This document shows positions 61,774-64,000 of a stretch of 64,000 nucleotides of DNA, piece by piece. The translations under genes and the position numbers were made by a program. The first letter of the stretch is position 1, and each line of letters starts with the position of its first letter. Origin of the DNA: Orthonyx spaldingii (lineage: Eukaryota > Chordata > Aves > Passeriformes > Orthonychidae); NCBI GenBank assembly GCA_013397795.1, contig VZTJ01004018.1, positions 111,394-175,393 on the forward strand. Reading direction: 5' to 3'. The notes under the pieces were generated by a model. That model ran no database searches and was not told where the DNA came from. It was given only the letters and a program-made list of their open reading frames with translations.

Positions 61774-64000
61774 GGCAAGAAAATAGAATGTTTACTGTAA
61801 ATGAGAATGTAGCCTTTGAAGCTGAATGTAAAAGACTAATTTCCTATTGGATCCTATAAGAATTTTGCGTAGGAGGAACAAAAAGGCACTGTATAAGGTG
61901 TGTAAATAGTTATATCACTCTGATTTACGTTGAAAACGCATTTTAGTTACAGCTACAGGAACTGTAAAAGACAATCTGAAATACTCTCCAGACTTCCTGT
62001 CTTTCATGAGAAGTGTTTCACAACAAAAATAAAATATATATACTTGCTTGTATTTCATCATACATTTTCTAGAGAAGGGAGGAAGGTACTATAAGACATT
62101 GTGTGAAAGAGTCAAATGTATGCAGATCTGGTTGTTGCCCAGAACTGTATTTTATGCCACATGAAAGGTTGCTTTCTGCAGAGCAGTATTTTTCTTTTTA
62201 AAAGTAAAAGTATTGTACTGTGAGAAACATCTATAGAAAGGTGTATCTGCAACGGGCATTTAACCTCCATTGAAGCTCATAGAAATATCTGAGGAATGAC
62301 AGTAGATTGCTGATCATGACCTGTTCTTCCTCCACATTCTTTTTCTCCAGGCATTCACCGAGTCCTCACTGTCAGGCCTAAATTTGACTCAACTGGACCA
62401 TGGACAGGTTATCCGCAAAAGAAAACTTACCCTTCTGCAATGTTATCATACAGCCATTACATGATCAGGATAGATGGAGAGGGCTGAAGGAGCTGAGGTA
62501 ATAAGGGCAAAGTGCAGAAATGGATGATGGATAAAGACAACATGTGGCAGCAAGGTAAAATGCAAGAGGGAAATGAGGAGTCCAGGAGAACCATGCTCCT
62601 TGGGCACCTGAGAGTATTTGCCTTCAGAGGGAAACCAGCTGCATACTGGGACGGCATTGTAGTGATTTTCTTGCAGAGCTAGTGACTCTGCGAGAAATGG
62701 TGCTGAGAGGAGTGAGAAGTGATCTAGAGTCTGTGTCAAGTTCAGATGTGCATACAGAGCCAGTGTAGTTAAAGGAAAAGACGCTGTGTAGCTGCCCCAG
62801 TAACACGAGGTCCAGAGTAGGCATTCTACAGGGTGTGATGAATGCGGGGTGGGAAAGAAGATAAGAGTCCCTGCCAAATCACACTGGGATGTGCTGTAAA
62901 GAGAGGTCGTACAGACGCTTGTATGTGTAAAGATGAAGGAGTAGGGCAACTCTGAGCTTTGCCCTGAGAGCACTGGAACACTGCTCACCTCACGCCTTCT
63001 CAGATCCAGCAGGTAGGACCTCCAGTACAGGGAGTGCTGCAGAAGGGGAAAGTCACCTTGTTAGGGACACTTCTCTGTTTTAATTTCTCCTTCTCTGAAA
63101 AAGAGACCAGAAAGAAAATAAAATGATGAATGTGAGGGAAGATACTTAGAAGAAAACTTGGCCATTTGTGCCACAAAGATGAAGGTCAGTCATACCAGAG
63201 CACCCACACACAGCTGTGTCATTACCTATGATGATAGTTTAGCCTTTGGTGATGCAGTGGGGTGACATCCAAAGTGGGGTAAGGCAGTCCCATTGACAAG
63301 GCAGGACAAAAACTTTCTATCAGAACTTGCAGCAGGAAAGGCTACAGCTGCTGGGAACCAAGGGTGCAGAAGTAATTCAGACTCGAAATGACAAAGTCCT
63401 GGAGAAAATCTTGGAATGAGAGAAGAAAGGAAAGGTTAAATCCTTGAAATGGTCTGGAAAATGGGCATGTGTGCTATCACAAGGGCTGAGCCCCACAGCT
63501 GACCCTGAGCTGTGAGTCTGGCAGGCAGTGCAGGCCCTGCTGTTTGCAGGAGGGATGTGAAAGGACCAGGAGGGAAGGTGGTGAGGAGGAGGTTCAGGAC
63601 TCCAGTGTTGGCCAGGCTGAGTGTCACTCGGTATCAGCAAGATGTCAGAAGTCAGTGTGAAACTAAGCTACTGGGGGCCTGGGTATATTTAACCCTGGTT
63701 AAAATTTCAGGTGGCAGTTTCGCAGCTTCAGGCCAAGTCCTGTTCCCCGCTGAGGCCAAAGGCACAGCTCCCTCTCACTTCACTGGCACCCAGGAGCTCC
63801 CTTCAAAGGGGAGGAAGCGTTTTGCTTGGCTGACGAAAGATGGAAGTGCTGAATAGTGCTGGAGGAGTGTCTCTCACCCTCCCTGCTGTTTTCCCCTCTG
63901 CCCTGGAGTTCCAGTTGGAACTGCTCCTGGCTGAGTCAGTGCAAGGTGCTCACTGGTGTCAGGCACCGGGAGTCACTGCTTGCTGTGTGACCTCAGCCTC

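Larger units (their letters stand above)
46073..64000. other. Gene-free intergenic sequence to window end
   Basis: No exon, RNA gene or clear interspersed repeat is recognised in about 18 kb. It is AT-rich to about 47.4 kb and of mixed composition after that. Small repeats are listed separately. The longest frame, 180 codons on the - strand (62988-62446), shows no family resemblance. In bird and mammal maps a long gene-poor interval lies between RAB4A and RHOU, which would fit; that is inference. Confidence 0.6.

Noticed and set aside
62446..62988. 180-codon ORF on the - strand, the longest in the window
   Set aside because: No recognisable domain, and Ser/Leu/Pro-rich composition. Six frames of 64 kb hold about 128,000 codons; by a rough estimate about one stop-free run this long is expected by chance. 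There is no splice or promoter context.
1..64000. CRISPR arrays, bacterial operons, phage or plasmid modules, tRNA or rRNA genes
   Set aside because: Looked for and not found; the sequence is vertebrate nuclear DNA. Small RNAs without strong sequence signatures could not be excluded by reading alone.

Overview
This is vertebrate nuclear DNA, almost certainly from a bird. It has short coding exons in long introns with GT/AG borders, one CpG-island promoter, chicken-repeat-1 (CR1) LINE fragments and solo LTRs of a type common in bird genomes. Nothing prokaryotic is present: no operons, CRISPR array or dense ORFs. The species cannot be fixed from the sequence.

Layout. Positions 1 to about 14.2 kb hold the downstream part of CCSAP on the + strand: a long intron, two coding exons (8029-8312 and 10153-10326) and a 3' UTR. 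Its first coding exon lies upstream of the window. From about 15 kb to 33.4 kb the - strand carries a complete RAB4A. Its seven coding exons sum to 657 bases, giving a 218-residue protein, the length of human RAB4A, with every small-GTPase motif and the C-terminal Cys-Gly-Cys prenylation signal intact. The two genes meet tail to tail, which, as I recall it, is also the human arrangement on chromosome 1q42. The RAB4A start exon lies in a CpG island (about 33.17-33.66 kb) that contains a 7-N assembly gap.

Directly beyond the island, 33.67-34.82 kb is a CpG-rich block that looks like retroviral LTR sequence, apparently two units in opposite orientation. From 34.8 to 64 kb I find no gene. That stretch holds one good solo LTR (41378-41972), a CR1 3' end near 46.0 kb, small simple repeats and AT-rich segments that could be conserved non-coding DNA. 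The longest ORFs there are about as long as chance allows.

The two genes have separate jobs. CCSAP is a microtubule and centriole/cilium protein; RAB4A is the GTPase of fast endosomal recycling. Their adjacency reads as conserved synteny, not a shared pathway. I found no new biological system. The most interesting local structures are the LTR block against the RAB4A promoter and a perfect 85-base tandem duplication in RAB4A intron 1, whose junction carries a fold-back-type filler.
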